This document shows, piece by piece, positions 1 through 9,913 of a DNA stretch of 64,000 nucleotides; within the stretch, counting starts at the first letter, position 1; each line of letters begins with the position of its first letter. The notes beneath the pieces were generated by a model that saw only the letters and a program-made list of their open reading frames with translations, made no database searches and was not told the origin of the DNA. The position numbers were made by a program, and so were the translations under genes. The stretch is from Shimia sp. CNT1-13L.2 (GTDB lineage Bacteria > Pseudomonadota > Alphaproteobacteria > Rhodobacterales > Rhodobacteraceae): NCBI RefSeq assembly GCF_024331145.1, contig NZ_JANDJO010000001.1:620001-684000 (forward strand), written 5' to 3'.

Positions 1-1
1 T

Positions 2-979
2 CAGGTCACCGGCCTGAACCTTGAAAATGCCGATCTCGACACCTCGGAGGAAGATCTGTTCTGGTATCGCGCTGTCACGATGATCTGGCCGTTTCTCCAG
101 TTCTTCACGCTGTTCGGCCTGATCTGGTATGCCACGCATACAGATCACCTGTCGGTCGCTGCCAAGATCGGCCTGTTCTTCGGCGTCGGTGTCGTGACCG
201 GAACCATCGGCATCAACTACTCACACGAGTTGATGCACCAGAAAGACAAGCGTGAACGCTGGCTGGCTGACATCCTGTTGTCGATGGTGCTTTATTCCCA
301 TTTCCGCACCGAACACCTGCACGGGCACCACATCTATGTCGGCACCCCCCGCGATCCGGTCACGGCCCGTTACAACGAAGGCTTTCACCGCTATTTCCCA
401 AGGGTTCTCTGGCAGGTGCCGGCATCGGCCTTCGCACTTGAAAAACAGAAACTCGCCCGCAAGGGCCTGCCCTGGACCGACCTGTCCAACCCCTTCTTTC
501 GCTACTGGGCCCTACAGGGCGTGATGCTGGTGCTTGCCCTTGTCGTTGGCGGTTGGGTCGGGCTTCTCCTGTTCCTCTGGCAGGCCTACATCGCGATCTG
601 GCAGCTCGAGCTGGTCAACTATGTCGAACACTACGGCCTGACCCGCAAACACCTGGGCGAGGGAAAATACGAACACGTCATGCCGCACCATTCGTGGAAT
701 GCCGCGCACAAGGCCTCGAACTGGCTGTTGATCAACCTTCAGCGCCACTCTGACCATCACTACAAGCCCGACCGCCGCTTTCCGCTGCTACAGAACTATA
801 CCGATGCCGACGCGCCGCAGTTGCCCTATGGCTATCCGATCATGACCATGGCGGCGATGGTGCCGCCGATCTGGAAACGTGTGATGAACCCGCGCGTGCG
901 CAAATGGCGGGGCATGTACTATCCGGAAATCACGGACTGGCACGCCTACAACAAGGCAAAGACGCCGATGCCGCGTTAA
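2..979 (+). CDS. alkB: Alkane 1-monooxygenase (AlkB), 5' end outside window
   Basis: This is an integral-membrane non-heme di-iron hydroxylase that oxidises the terminal carbon of n-alkanes to 1-alkanols, using electrons from rubredoxin. The reading frame is open from base 2, so the start lies upstream of the window; the ATG at 80 is internal. All the AlkB histidine motifs are visible: SHELMHQ, EHLHGHH, NYVEHYG and LQRHSDHH, the last followed by the family segment LPYGYPIM. Hydrophobic helices lie between the motifs. The stop overlaps by 4 bases the stop of the convergent cyclase gene. No rubredoxin gene is visible here; it may lie upstream or elsewhere. The family call is very secure; substrate chain length cannot be read from sequence. 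Confidence 0.96.
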   Translation, partial: QVTGLNLENADLDTSEEDLFWYRAVTMIWPFLQFFTLFGLIWYATHTDHLSVAAKIGLFFGVGVVTGTIGINYSHELMHQKDKRERWLADILLSMVLYSHFRTEHLHGHHIYVGTPRDPVTARYNEGFHRYFPRVLWQVPASAFALEKQKLARKGLPWTDLSNPFFRYWALQGVMLVLALVVGGWVGLLLFLWQAYIAIWQLELVNYVEHYGLTRKHLGEGKYEHVMPHHSWNAAHKASNWLLINLQRHSDHHYKPDRRFPLLQNYTDADAPQLPYGYPIMTMAAMVPPIWKRVMNPRVRKWRGMYYPEITDWHAYNKAKTPMPR

Positions 980-2373
980 ACCTCGTGGTCGCTGGGCCGG
1001 CCCAGCGCCCAAACCGTCAGCTTCTGCTCGACCCCGCGAATGTCCTGTTCTTCGAACCTGCGCAGGCCCGCCAGGCATTCGTGGCCGCCTTCGCGGATCA
1101 CCTCGGCCCGCATTCCATCCGAAATCACCACCCGTGCATTCAGCCCACGGGTCAGGGCCTCAAGACGGCTCGCGATATTGACGGTGTTGCCGACGACCGC
1201 GAACTCAAGGCGGTGCGCGCCAATATCCGCAAGAACCGCCGGACCATAGTGAACTCCGAACCCGACACGCAGTGGCGTCTGGCCACGGGCAATGCGGTTG
1301 TTGTTCCATTCATCCAGCGCATCCATCATGTCGTGCACGCAGCGCAGCGCATTGATGGCATCATTTTCGGTCGGCTTGGGCGTGCCGAACGTTACCATAA
1401 GCCCATCGCCAAGGTATTTGTCCAAGGTGCCGTTGTGGGCAAACACGGACTTTTCCATCAAGCCGTGGAACTCTCGCAACGTCTTGATCACCTCTTCCGG
1501 ATCACGCGCTGCCGCGTATTCGGTGAAATGCACGATATCGACAAAAAGAACCGCAATATCGTGGCTGCGAATTTGCTTGAGCGGTTCATCGTTTGTCGAA
1601 AGCTCCTCAACCACGTTGGGCGAGAAGTAGCGGGACAGGTTGGTGCGCTCGCGTTCAAGCGCCGCGTTCGAACGCAAAAGACGGTTGGACCGGCGCACCG
1701 AAACGGCAAGCGTCAGGGCAACAAGGAGGAACAGCACAATTTCCTGAATACGGCGGTCAAACTGAAAGCTGGTCGGATCCATGATATAGGCCATGGCCTC
1801 GCGTTCGCCATATGCCGCGCGCACGGCCGCGCTCAGCTCTTCCTGCGGGGCAGCGAACCACCACGACACGAAGGTCGCAAAGGCCCACATACCGGACGTC
1901 CAGGTGCCGATCGCAATCACCGTGCGCCAGGAATAGGCCATGGTGCCCAGCGCCAGGATAATGAAGAAGTACTTGAAGTTGTCGAACTGGAACTGCATCG
2001 CCTGTGGCCAGTCGTGCACACTCAACGGGTTCGGCACAACCATACCAATCGTCATGATCGCGAGATCGAAGAAGATCAAAAGCAGTTCGACACGCGACAG
2101 GCCCACCTTCGCATAACGCAGCATCAGGAAGCCGTTCAAAGCGATCAGCAGCAGGATGCACTCGTAGAACAGAACCTCTGGCCAGGGCACCATGAACAAC
2201 ATCAGAATGCCGACAACGAACATCGCGAACCAGCGCGCCCGCACGGCCATCACAAGCCCTTCGCGTTTGTGATGGGCGATCACGTTTTCGGTGTATTCGT
2301 ATTCCGGCGTTCCTTCTTCCGGCAGTTCGTAAGACTGGTCCTGAAAAAATCTCATAAGTGGGGATCGCGCCAT
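976..2373 (-). CDS. Membrane-bound class III adenylate/guanylate cyclase
   Basis: The N-terminal half holds about six predicted transmembrane helices. The C-terminal half is a class III nucleotide cyclase domain that would make cAMP (or cGMP) from the NTP at the cytosolic face. The first metal-binding Asp sits in AVLFVDIVHFTEY, the Lys and second Asp in LDKYLGDGLMVTF, and the transition-state Asn/Arg in NTVNIASRLE. The base-selecting Asp of adenylate cyclases appears as Glu (RLEFAVVG), so nucleotide preference is less certain than for the other two cyclases in the window. I chose the ATG at 2373 because GAGG lies about 8 bases upstream; the frame stays open to 2415. It converges on alkB with a 4-base overlap, so it has no dedicated downstream terminator. 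Confidence 0.9.
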   Translation of the reverse strand: MARSPLMRFFQDQSYELPEEGTPEYEYTENVIAHHKREGLVMAVRARWFAMFVVGILMLFMVPWPEVLFYECILLLIALNGFLMLRYAKVGLSRVELLLIFFDLAIMTIGMVVPNPLSVHDWPQAMQFQFDNFKYFFIILALGTMAYSWRTVIAIGTWTSGMWAFATFVSWWFAAPQEELSAAVRAAYGEREAMAYIMDPTSFQFDRRIQEIVLFLLVALTLAVSVRRSNRLLRSNAALERERTNLSRYFSPNVVEELSTNDEPLKQIRSHDIAVLFVDIVHFTEYAAARDPEEVIKTLREFHGLMEKSVFAHNGTLDKYLGDGLMVTFGTPKPTENDAINALRCVHDMMDALDEWNNNRIARGQTPLRVGFGVHYGPAVLADIGAHRLEFAVVGNTVNIASRLEALTRGLNARVVISDGMRAEVIREGGHECLAGLRRFEEQDIRGVEQKLTVWALGRPSDHEV

Positions 2374-2434
2374 CGCGTAGGCCTCGCCGGTTGTTCTTGC
2401 GAATATAGGACGCAACTACCGCTTTTGAAGAGTC

Positions 2435-2461
2435 AAAAAACCCCGCCGTGAACCGGCGGGG
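2435..2461 (-). terminator. Rho-independent terminator of ccrM
   Basis: An 8-bp GC stem (2441-2448 with 2454-2461) is followed on the minus strand by six T (A run at 2435-2440). It lies about 60 bases past the ccrM stop and upstream of the next minus-strand gene, so it separates ccrM from the cyclase. Confidence 0.85.
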
Positions 2462-2522
2462 CAAGTCATGGTGCCACGTGTAAGTCAGTCCACTGGCACC
2501 GGCGGTATAAGTTATCTGTAGA

Positions 2523-3731
<1,209 letters not shown>

Positions 3732-3744
3732 AGCACCTTACAAT

Positions 3745-4362
3745 TTACTCTTGATACAAGATATTGTGTACCGGCTTGAAGGAACGCCTATGGTGTGGTG
3801 TCACACCCAGGTCTACCAGCGCATCTTTGTGTTTTTTCGAGGGATATCCGGCATTTGTTTCCCATCCATAGCCGGGAAACTGTTGCGCCAAACCCCACAT
3901 GATCCGATCGCGGCAGATTTTTGCAACAATGGACGCGGCCGAAATCGAAAGCGATTTCGCATCCCCTTTCACCACTGCCTCGCATGATCCCGTCAGGCCT
4001 CTGGGAATCATATTGCCGTCGATCAACAAGTGGTCCGGTGCCACCGACAACCCCGCCACGGCCCGCTCCATCGCGAGGTGGCTGGCGCGTAGGATGTTCA
4101 ATTCATCAATCTCTTCCACGCTGGCATGAGCAATCGAAACGTCTGCCGCTTCGAAGATCACTTCATAGAGGGCTTCCCGCTTCTTCGCGCTCAGCGCCTT
4201 GGAATCATTCAGCCCCTCTGGGATGTTCTGCGGGTCGAGAACCACCGCCGCCGCGGTCACCGGTCCGGCCAAGGGGCCGCGCCCCACTTCGTCGACGCCC
4301 GCAACACGGGTTGCCCCGTTCTTCAGGGCGAGCTGTTCAAGGGAAAAGTCAGGAGTTGTCAT
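3745..4362 (-). CDS. rnhB: Ribonuclease HII
   Basis: RNase HII cuts the RNA strand of RNA-DNA hybrids and nicks at single ribonucleotides left in DNA. The conserved N-terminal block [16 protein letters not shown] carries the first acidic catalytic pair (Asp-Glu). LLIDGN supplies the third Asp, and [17 protein letters not shown] and the GYPSKKH segment are diagnostic. Length (205 residues from the ATG at 4362) fits the family; the frame is also open to a TTG at 4374. It sits directly upstream of ccrM on the same strand, a neighbour pair common in Rhodobacterales, but the 106-base gap has its own promoter-like elements. Confidence 0.96.
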   Translation of the reverse strand: MTTPDFSLEQLALKNGATRVAGVDEVGRGPLAGPVTAAAVVLDPQNIPEGLNDSKALSAKKREALYEVIFEAADVSIAHASVEEIDELNILRASHLAMERAVAGLSVAPDHLLIDGNMIPRGLTGSCEAVVKGDAKSLSISAASIVAKICRDRIMWGLAQQFPGYGWETNAGYPSKKHKDALVDLGVTPHHRRSFKPVHNILYQE

Positions 4363-4399
4363 GCGGTCCGACAAACAGGATCACCGCGCCGAGCGCAAC

Positions 4400-4430
4400 A
4401 AAAAACCCGGACGGCGCCTGCCATCCGGGT
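4400..4430 (-). terminator. Rho-independent terminator after the small exported protein gene
   Basis: A 7-bp stem (4405-4411 with 4424-4430, arms ACCCGGA/TCCGGGT) is followed on the minus strand by six T (A run 4400-4405). It lies 35 bases past the stop of the minus-strand gene ending at 4465 and just upstream of rnhB. Confidence 0.85.
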
Positions 4431-4464
4431 CTCAGGGACGAGGGATTGTCCCTTCTGCTCGACC

Positions 4465-4896
4465 TTAGAAACGTACGATGCGGTAGCCCTTGTTGCGCAG
4501 GCAGCGCGGATCGTAACCGCTGCGGAAGCCTTTCGGCGTGTTGGCCTGGGTGCGGCACACCTGCGGCAAGCTTGCGTTATAGCTGTAGTACCGGTTCAGA
4601 CATTTGCGGTTCACCATCTCGACCTTGCCGGACCATGTCTTGTGTACGAAATGGCACTTGGCCGGCAGGTGATGGCGGTTGCGCGTCTTGTGCGGTTTGT
4701 AGTGGTGATGGCGATGCACGGTGTGCTTGTCGTTGTCACTCAGCGCCTTGCCGATGATAAACAGAGTGGCCAGACCAACCGCGATCTTGGCGGCATCATC
4801 CGAATCCGCGCGGGCCGGGGCGGCGCTAAAGCTGGTGACGGCGATGGAGGTTGCGAGAACGGCGGCGATGAACTTTCCAGAGATCGAGCGAAACAT
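4465..4896 (-). CDS. Small basic exported protein of unknown function
   Basis: This 143-residue protein starts with a clear Sec signal peptide (basic MFRSISGKF, hydrophobic core, likely cleavage after APARA). A second hydrophobic patch (IAVGLATLFIIGKAL) follows, then a His/Lys/Arg-rich stretch (HRHHHYKPHKTRNRHH) and a C-terminal half with four Cys that could form disulfides. I do not recognise the family. The His cluster could bind metal or anionic surface polymers, but this is speculation. It stands alone between rnhB and a divergent small exported-protein gene and has its own terminator. Confidence 0.75.
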   Translation of the reverse strand: MFRSISGKFIAAVLATSIAVTSFSAAPARADSDDAAKIAVGLATLFIIGKALSDNDKHTVHRHHHYKPHKTRNRHHLPAKCHFVHKTWSGKVEMVNRKCLNRYYSYNASLPQVCRTQANTPKGFRSGYDPRCLRNKGYRIVRF

Positions 4897-5074
4897 TGTT
4901 TGTCCTTTCAGGTGCGGATCAGGTTGGGCTGGCGTGTCGTGCCAGCAGCTTGTGCAACCAACCTGCGCTCACCCCCTCCAGACAGGCAATAACAGCGCCC
5001 TGTTATCCGATAACACGCCCCTGAAGCCCCTATTGTTATTGAATAACCCGCCGTTTCCGCGCAGGTTTGCAGAC

Positions 5075-5314
5075 ATGAAACAGATCCGCCTCATAACCCT
5101 TGCCGTCGCCCTCTCGGCCCTTCTTCCCGCAGTCGCATCGGCCGCCTGCTACGTCGAATACAAGGCCAAGCGCGACACGCCCTTTACCCTGGTCTATGAT
5201 GTGGCCCAGGTGAACGGCCCCTGCACCAAGAAGGCCGCCAAGGCCAAGCTGCAGGCCCAGCTTGCCTCGCAGGGCCTGACCCTGCTCAAGGTACTGTCCG
5301 TCACCGAACGCTGA
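5075..5314 (+). CDS. Small exported protein, function unknown (79 aa)
   Basis: Its 79 residues begin with a signal peptide (MKQIRLITLAVALSALLPAVASA, cleaved after ASA). The mature part has two Cys that may pair and a basic C-terminal half. The frame is open further upstream to 4721, but the signal peptide fixes the ATG at 5075. It precedes the membrane winged-helix gene by only 20 bases on the same strand, so the two are probably cotranscribed. Small secreted proteins of this size are common unannotated genes in roseobacters; no function can be assigned. Confidence 0.7.
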   Translation: MKQIRLITLAVALSALLPAVASAACYVEYKAKRDTPFTLVYDVAQVNGPCTKKAAKAKLQAQLASQGLTLLKVLSVTER

Positions 5315-5334
5315 CCAAGACAAGGGAGAAGGCC

Positions 5335-6039
5335 TTGGCCGACCAGACAATCCTAGCCGCCGATTCCCGCCGTTCCGGCAACCGTCTCGTGATTGGCGGG
5401 CTTGCGGCCATCGTTGCGATCCTCGGCATCGCGGCGATCCTGCTGTTCTTCAACCTGCCTGATGCCAACGCCTTCAACGCCCGTGTCGAGCAGATTTTTG
5501 TCGAGAATGACAACCTGACCTCGGATGCCGAGATCAAACTTCTTGAAATCCTCGCGCGCTCCGGCACCGCCTTCTCTGACGTGTTGATGTCCTACCGCGT
5601 GGTGATCTTCGTCCTTTTGGTTTTCTCCACCGCCATGCTGATTGCCGCGCTGGTCTTTCTCGTGATGCTGATCGTCATGAATCGCCGAATGGCCACCATC
5701 GAACGGTCCGGTATTCAGGTCAGTTCTCTCCTGATCAGCCGCGAAGAGAAAACCGTCTACCTCAACAACATGGGTTTCAAGCTGACCGAGGCCGCGATGG
5801 AGACCCTGTCGATCCTGGCCGAGGCGCGGATGGATGACGACGTTCTGAGCGGGGCAGAGATCGAGGCGATCATTTCGGGGAAATCGGCCGCCGACTGCGA
5901 AGAAGCCGCCGGTGCCACCCGCATCAAACGCCTGCGGGACGGGCTTGGCAACCAGCTCGTCAGCGAGTTGCTGGTGAAGAATATCGCGCGCAAGGGATAC
6001 ATGCTCTCGATCGACAAAGAGGTGATCCGCGTCCTCTAG
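5335..6039 (+). CDS. Inner-membrane protein with C-terminal winged-helix-like domain
   Basis: A 234-residue protein with a TTG start preceded by AAGGGAGAA. There are two predicted membrane helices (about residues 18-42 and 88-113) separated by a periplasmic loop of about 45 residues. Basic residues before the first and after the second helix put both termini in the cytosol. Residues about 140-232 resemble an OmpR/ToxR-type winged helix: LTEAAMETLSILAEA, an acidic helix, then IKRLRDGL and a final KGYMLSID hairpin, like the GYxL ending of Trans_reg_C domains. The order is the reverse of ToxR/CadC, which carry the DNA-binding domain at the N-terminus. The function is inferred: possibly a membrane-anchored regulator. 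The alternative is a non-DNA-binding winged helix used for protein contacts. Confidence 0.7.
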   Translation: MADQTILAADSRRSGNRLVIGGLAAIVAILGIAAILLFFNLPDANAFNARVEQIFVENDNLTSDAEIKLLEILARSGTAFSDVLMSYRVVIFVLLVFSTAMLIAALVFLVMLIVMNRRMATIERSGIQVSSLLISREEKTVYLNNMGFKLTEAAMETLSILAEARMDDDVLSGAEIEAIISGKSAADCEEAAGATRIKRLRDGLGNQLVSELLVKNIARKGYMLSIDKEVIRVL

Positions 6040-6143
6040 GATCACGCCGCCGCACGATCTTTTGACATCCTCTCCCTTGGCAAACAGGCTTGCGATCCTC
6101 ATCTTTGAAGTTCCCAGGCACCCTTGCGAAAGTGAGACAGGTC

Positions 6144-7703
6144 ATGAACGCTCCACTCCGGGATACCAATCAGGACTATGCCATTCGCATTGACCCCCTA
6201 AAGGGGGTTGTTCGGGCGTGGCATGGGGAAACGCTCCTTGCGGAAAGCTCCAACGCCAAGGTGATGTACGAAACGCGGTTAAGCCCGACGATCTATTTCC
6301 CGCGCGAAGATGTTTGCATCGACCTCTCCGACCCCAGCCGCCTGCAAACCTTCTGTCCCTTCAAGGGCACGGCGACCTACCGCGATATCCTGTTTGCTGA
6401 GAAGACCAAGCCAAACGGCGTCTGGAGCTACGACTCCCCGATGCCTGAGAGCTTCCAGATCGCAGGCCATGTCGGCTTTATGTCAGACACCGAATTGCGC
6501 ATCGATCTGGGCAGCAACGCGCTGAACCCGCCGAAAGAGGGCAACATCAGCGGCCCGATCGTTGACTGGCTGATGCGCGGGGCCTCAAGCCACAAGACCC
6601 CCGAAGACCTGACCCGCGCACTGGCGGAAAAGCTCCTTGAACACGGCGTCGCCATATCCCGCCTTTCGATCATGATCTGGTCCCTTCATCCGATGATCGC
6701 GGGCCGTCACTACATCTGGAACAAGGGCGTGGAAGAGCTTTCGACCTTTGCACCGTCCTACGAAATCCATGATCACCCCGCGTTTGTCGACAGCCCGCTT
6801 GATCACGTCTCGCGGGGTCTTGGTGGCGTGCGACAGCGCATCGGTCCCGACGCCAAGGACGACCACTATGGAATCATCGCCGACCTGCGGGAACAGGGGG
6901 CAACCGACTATGTTGCCATGCCATTGCAGTTCTCGGACGGGCAAACCAATGTCCTGACCCTGACCTGCGATCACCCGGACGGTTTCACCACGGCCAATCT
7001 CGGCCTGATCTTCGAATGTAGTGCCATCATCAGCCGCTTGTTCGAGGTGTTCACCCTGCGCGAAAACTCGCAAAGCCTGCTGGAAACCTATATCGGCAAA
7101 CGTACCGGCGCCCGCGTTCTGGGTGGCGAAATTCGTCGTGGCGATGGGGACGAAATCGATGCCGCCATCATGTTCTGCGATCTGCGCGGCTCCAGCCGGC
7201 TGGTCACGGAAATCGGTCAGGGCAGCTATATCGATACTCTCAACCGCTTTTTCGAAACCGCCACGGATGCCGTGCACGAACATGGTGGCGAGGTTCTGAA
7301 ATTCATCGGTGACGCGGTTCTGGCTGTTTTCCCGGCAGACGGGGATCCCGATCGTGCGCGCGATGAATCCCTGGCCGCCGCCCGCGAGATCGTCTCCCGC
7401 CTGTCCAAGCTTGAGGATGTCGCCTTTCCGGTCGAATGCGCCATCGGTCTGGCCTATGGCCGCGTGACCTATGGCAATGTCGGATCGCAGGAGCGTTTGG
7501 ATTTCACCGTGATCGGTCACGCCGCAAACGTCGCCGCCCGTCTTGGAGATCACGGTAAAACCTGTGGCCACCGTATCGTGGCAACCGCGGATTTCGATGC
7601 CCCGGAAAACGCCACCAAGGCGCTGGGGGATGTGATCCTGCACAACGTGCCTGCGCCCGTCACCTGCATCGCCGTCTCGGCCGACCTTTGCTGTTCTGAG
7701 TGA
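6144..7703 (+). CDS. DUF427-class III adenylate cyclase fusion protein
   Basis: A soluble 519-residue protein in three parts. Residues about 12-95 match the DUF427 fold (core motifs VVRAWHGETLLAES, YFPREDV and CPFKGTATY). Residues about 150-320 form a sensory-like region related to the middle of the cyclase at 22701-23867. Residues about 335-470 are a class III cyclase domain. Its catalytic set looks complete: Asp in IMFCDLRGSSRL, Lys and Asp in VLKFIGDAVLAVF, base-selecting Asp in RLDFTVIGHAANVAARL with the Asn and Arg. It should therefore make cAMP. The ATG at 6144 is used; an in-frame TTG at 6090 is possible. A bidirectional terminator follows. The role of DUF427 is unknown; here it may sense a ligand. 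Confidence 0.88.
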   Translation: MNAPLRDTNQDYAIRIDPLKGVVRAWHGETLLAESSNAKVMYETRLSPTIYFPREDVCIDLSDPSRLQTFCPFKGTATYRDILFAEKTKPNGVWSYDSPMPESFQIAGHVGFMSDTELRIDLGSNALNPPKEGNISGPIVDWLMRGASSHKTPEDLTRALAEKLLEHGVAISRLSIMIWSLHPMIAGRHYIWNKGVEELSTFAPSYEIHDHPAFVDSPLDHVSRGLGGVRQRIGPDAKDDHYGIIADLREQGATDYVAMPLQFSDGQTNVLTLTCDHPDGFTTANLGLIFECSAIISRLFEVFTLRENSQSLLETYIGKRTGARVLGGEIRRGDGDEIDAAIMFCDLRGSSRLVTEIGQGSYIDTLNRFFETATDAVHEHGGEVLKFIGDAVLAVFPADGDPDRARDESLAAAREIVSRLSKLEDVAFPVECAIGLAYGRVTYGNVGSQERLDFTVIGHAANVAARLGDHGKTCGHRIVATADFDAPENATKALGDVILHNVPAPVTCIAVSADLCCSE

Positions 7704-7725
7704 ACCCGCCGTCCAAGCGGACAAA

Positions 7726-7763
7726 GGAAAAGGGGCCGCAGCATGTACTGGCGGCCCCTTTCC
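7726..7763. terminator. Bidirectional terminator between convergent genes
   Basis: An 11-bp stem (7729-7739 with 7751-7761) has A-rich sequence on its left and TTTCC on its right. It lies between the stops of the cyclase fusion (plus) and the amine dehydrogenase (minus), so it can serve both. Confidence 0.75.
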
Positions 7764-7780
7764 GTTCGCATTCCGATTGA

Positions 7781-9850
7781 TCAATCTATCGCCAGTTCCG
7801 TGATCTCGCGGCGGAACGGCAGGGCATCGCCGATGTCCTCGCCATCCAGTTCACGGGCATAGCGGTGACCGGCGTATGTGGCCCAGGCAATCGGCCCGGG
7901 CGCGTTGGCATCGCCGATGATCTTGACCGATTTGATCCCCGCATCCGCCCAATCGGCCTGCCGCGCCTTGAGATCAACAAACACCTCGTTGTTTTCGATC
8001 TTCGAGGACACCATGACCACGGCGTCACAGCCAAAATCGACATTGGTATCGGTAAAGCTGCAGTTCGATTTCACATGCCCCTTGGCGATCTCCGAAACAC
8101 CGCGGTTGAGAACGATGGTCACGCCCATCTCGGCAAGCCGCTTGTGAATGGTGTGCTGCTCAAGCGTGTTGTTGGTCCATTCGCTCAGATAGGCCGCAGG
8201 CGTGATGATGGTCACATCGCAGCCTTCCTTGGCCAGAAGCTCTGCAAGCACCCCGCCCATATAGTAGTGGTCATCATCGTAGATCACGACCTTTCCACTT
8301 GGCCGTTTGCCATCCATGATGTCATCCGGCGTGAAAATCGGCATGGTCGGATCGGTGGCAAAAGGCACGACATGCTGTCGGCTCACCCCGTCACGGCGCC
8401 ACTTGGCTCCCGTCGCGATACAGACGTTTTCGAACCCGAATTCAAGGATGCTCTCGGCGTCCAGCGGGCTGTCGAAATAGGTCTCCACGTTCGGCTTCTG
8501 GCTGATCTGATACTCGCGGTAATCGACAACGCGCCCCCAGGCCGACAGGCCCGGCAAATGCCGCTCTCGTGCGACACGGCCACCAATCTCTGTCTTGGCC
8601 TCGGCGATTGCCACGTCATAGCCACGCTCTGACAACGCCCGCGCCGCTTCGAGACCTGCCGGACCAGAGCCCACCACAAGCACGTTGTCGCTTGTGCCTT
8701 TGGCGTTCATCTTCTCGGGGTGCCAGCCCTTGCGCCACTCTTCCATGAAGGTCGGGTTCTGGGTGCATCGGCTGATCGACATCGTCATGTCGCCGGTTAT
8801 GCAGATGTTGCAGCCGATACACTCGCGAATGTCCTCGATCCGGCCTTCTTCCACCTTCTTGGGCAGAAACGGATCGGCAATCGACGGGCGCGCACATCCG
8901 ATGAAATCCAGAACCCCCGACTTGATCTGTTTGACCATCACGTCAGGCGAGGTGAACCGCCCGACGCCTACAATCGGCTTTTGCGTGAATTCGTGGATCC
9001 CCTTGACCAATTCATGCTGCGCGGCTTCCTCCTTGAAACGACTGGGGCCAGAGCAGTCTTCCCAGGTGCCCTGCGCAAGATCCCAGAGGTCGGGAAGGTC
9101 CTTGTTCATTTCGACAAAGTCGCGCACCTCGGCATTGGAAAACCCAAGATCCCCGATGGTCTCGTCCAGGCTGACCCGCAATGTAATGGCAATCTGGTCG
9201 CCCACCGCATCGCGAATATCGGCGATCACCTCGTTGACAAAACGCGATCGGTTTTCGAGCGATCCGCCATATTCATCAGTCCGGTGATTGGTGGCGCGGC
9301 TCAGGAAGTGCTGGAAAATGCCAAAGCCATGCGCACCATAAAGACAGACCAGATCAAAGCCCGCCATCTTTGACCGTTTGGCCGCATTCACGAACCAGCG
9401 GCGCAGATCCCGGATGTCGCTCTTGTCCAGGGCGCGCGCCTGAACCGGATCGTTGGTAAAGGTGCGGATCGGCTGGGCGGATACGGCAAGGGGCACTTCC
9501 TTGGTGTATAGGTTCGGCCCGTTCACACCGGAATAGGCAAGCTGGATACCCGCCAGCGCCCCGTGTTCCTTCATCTTTTCCGACATCTTGCGCAGCTGGG
9601 GAATGTCCTTGTCTTCCCACAGGCGCAGTTCGATGAAAGGCGTGATCTCCGAGGTGTGGTGCATTTCGCACTGCTCGGTAAAGATCACCCCCCAGCCGCC
9701 TTCCGACTTGATGCCGCGCATCGCCGCCGCGGCCGAGGGATCACGATAACCGCCTCCATTACAATGCGGCACCTGATAGAAGCGGTTCTTGGCTGTATGG
9801 GGTCCGATCTTCGCCGGTTCGAAAAGTATGTCGTAACGTGGGTCGCGCAT
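7781..9850 (-). CDS. Dimethylamine/trimethylamine dehydrogenase-family flavoprotein (N-demethylase)
   Basis: An iron-sulfur flavoprotein of 689 residues that oxidatively demethylates an amine to formaldehyde and a less methylated amine. The N-terminal FMN TIM barrel contains NRFYQVPHC, whose Cys forms the 6-S-cysteinyl-FMN link in trimethylamine dehydrogenase. The ECIGCNICI...RCTQNP segment supplies the four Cys of the [4Fe-4S] cluster. The C-terminal part has two dinucleotide folds (VLVVGSGPAGLEAARAL and a second Rossmann unit). TEQC carries Gln where trimethylamine dehydrogenase has the substrate-binding Tyr60; dimethylamine dehydrogenase also has Gln. A secondary amine such as dimethylamine, N-methylproline or dimethylglycine is thus more likely than trimethylamine. 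I chose the ATG at 9850 for its strong AAGGAGG. It is divergent from the LuxR gene. Confidence 0.88.
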   Translation of the reverse strand: MRDPRYDILFEPAKIGPHTAKNRFYQVPHCNGGGYRDPSAAAAMRGIKSEGGWGVIFTEQCEMHHTSEITPFIELRLWEDKDIPQLRKMSEKMKEHGALAGIQLAYSGVNGPNLYTKEVPLAVSAQPIRTFTNDPVQARALDKSDIRDLRRWFVNAAKRSKMAGFDLVCLYGAHGFGIFQHFLSRATNHRTDEYGGSLENRSRFVNEVIADIRDAVGDQIAITLRVSLDETIGDLGFSNAEVRDFVEMNKDLPDLWDLAQGTWEDCSGPSRFKEEAAQHELVKGIHEFTQKPIVGVGRFTSPDVMVKQIKSGVLDFIGCARPSIADPFLPKKVEEGRIEDIRECIGCNICITGDMTMSISRCTQNPTFMEEWRKGWHPEKMNAKGTSDNVLVVGSGPAGLEAARALSERGYDVAIAEAKTEIGGRVARERHLPGLSAWGRVVDYREYQISQKPNVETYFDSPLDAESILEFGFENVCIATGAKWRRDGVSRQHVVPFATDPTMPIFTPDDIMDGKRPSGKVVIYDDDHYYMGGVLAELLAKEGCDVTIITPAAYLSEWTNNTLEQHTIHKRLAEMGVTIVLNRGVSEIAKGHVKSNCSFTDTNVDFGCDAVVMVSSKIENNEVFVDLKARQADWADAGIKSVKIIGDANAPGPIAWATYAGHRYARELDGEDIGDALPFRREITELAID

Positions 9851-9913
9851 CCTGGCCTCCTTCGTAGACTGTGTCGGCAGGCACAAAGAAAGGCGTTTCG
9901 AAACGGCCCTTCT

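Noticed and set aside
904-2451. A 515-codon plus-strand frame over the membrane cyclase
   Set aside because: The minus strand has a clear cyclase with all catalytic motifs; the plus frame is His/Arg/Gln-rich without family features.
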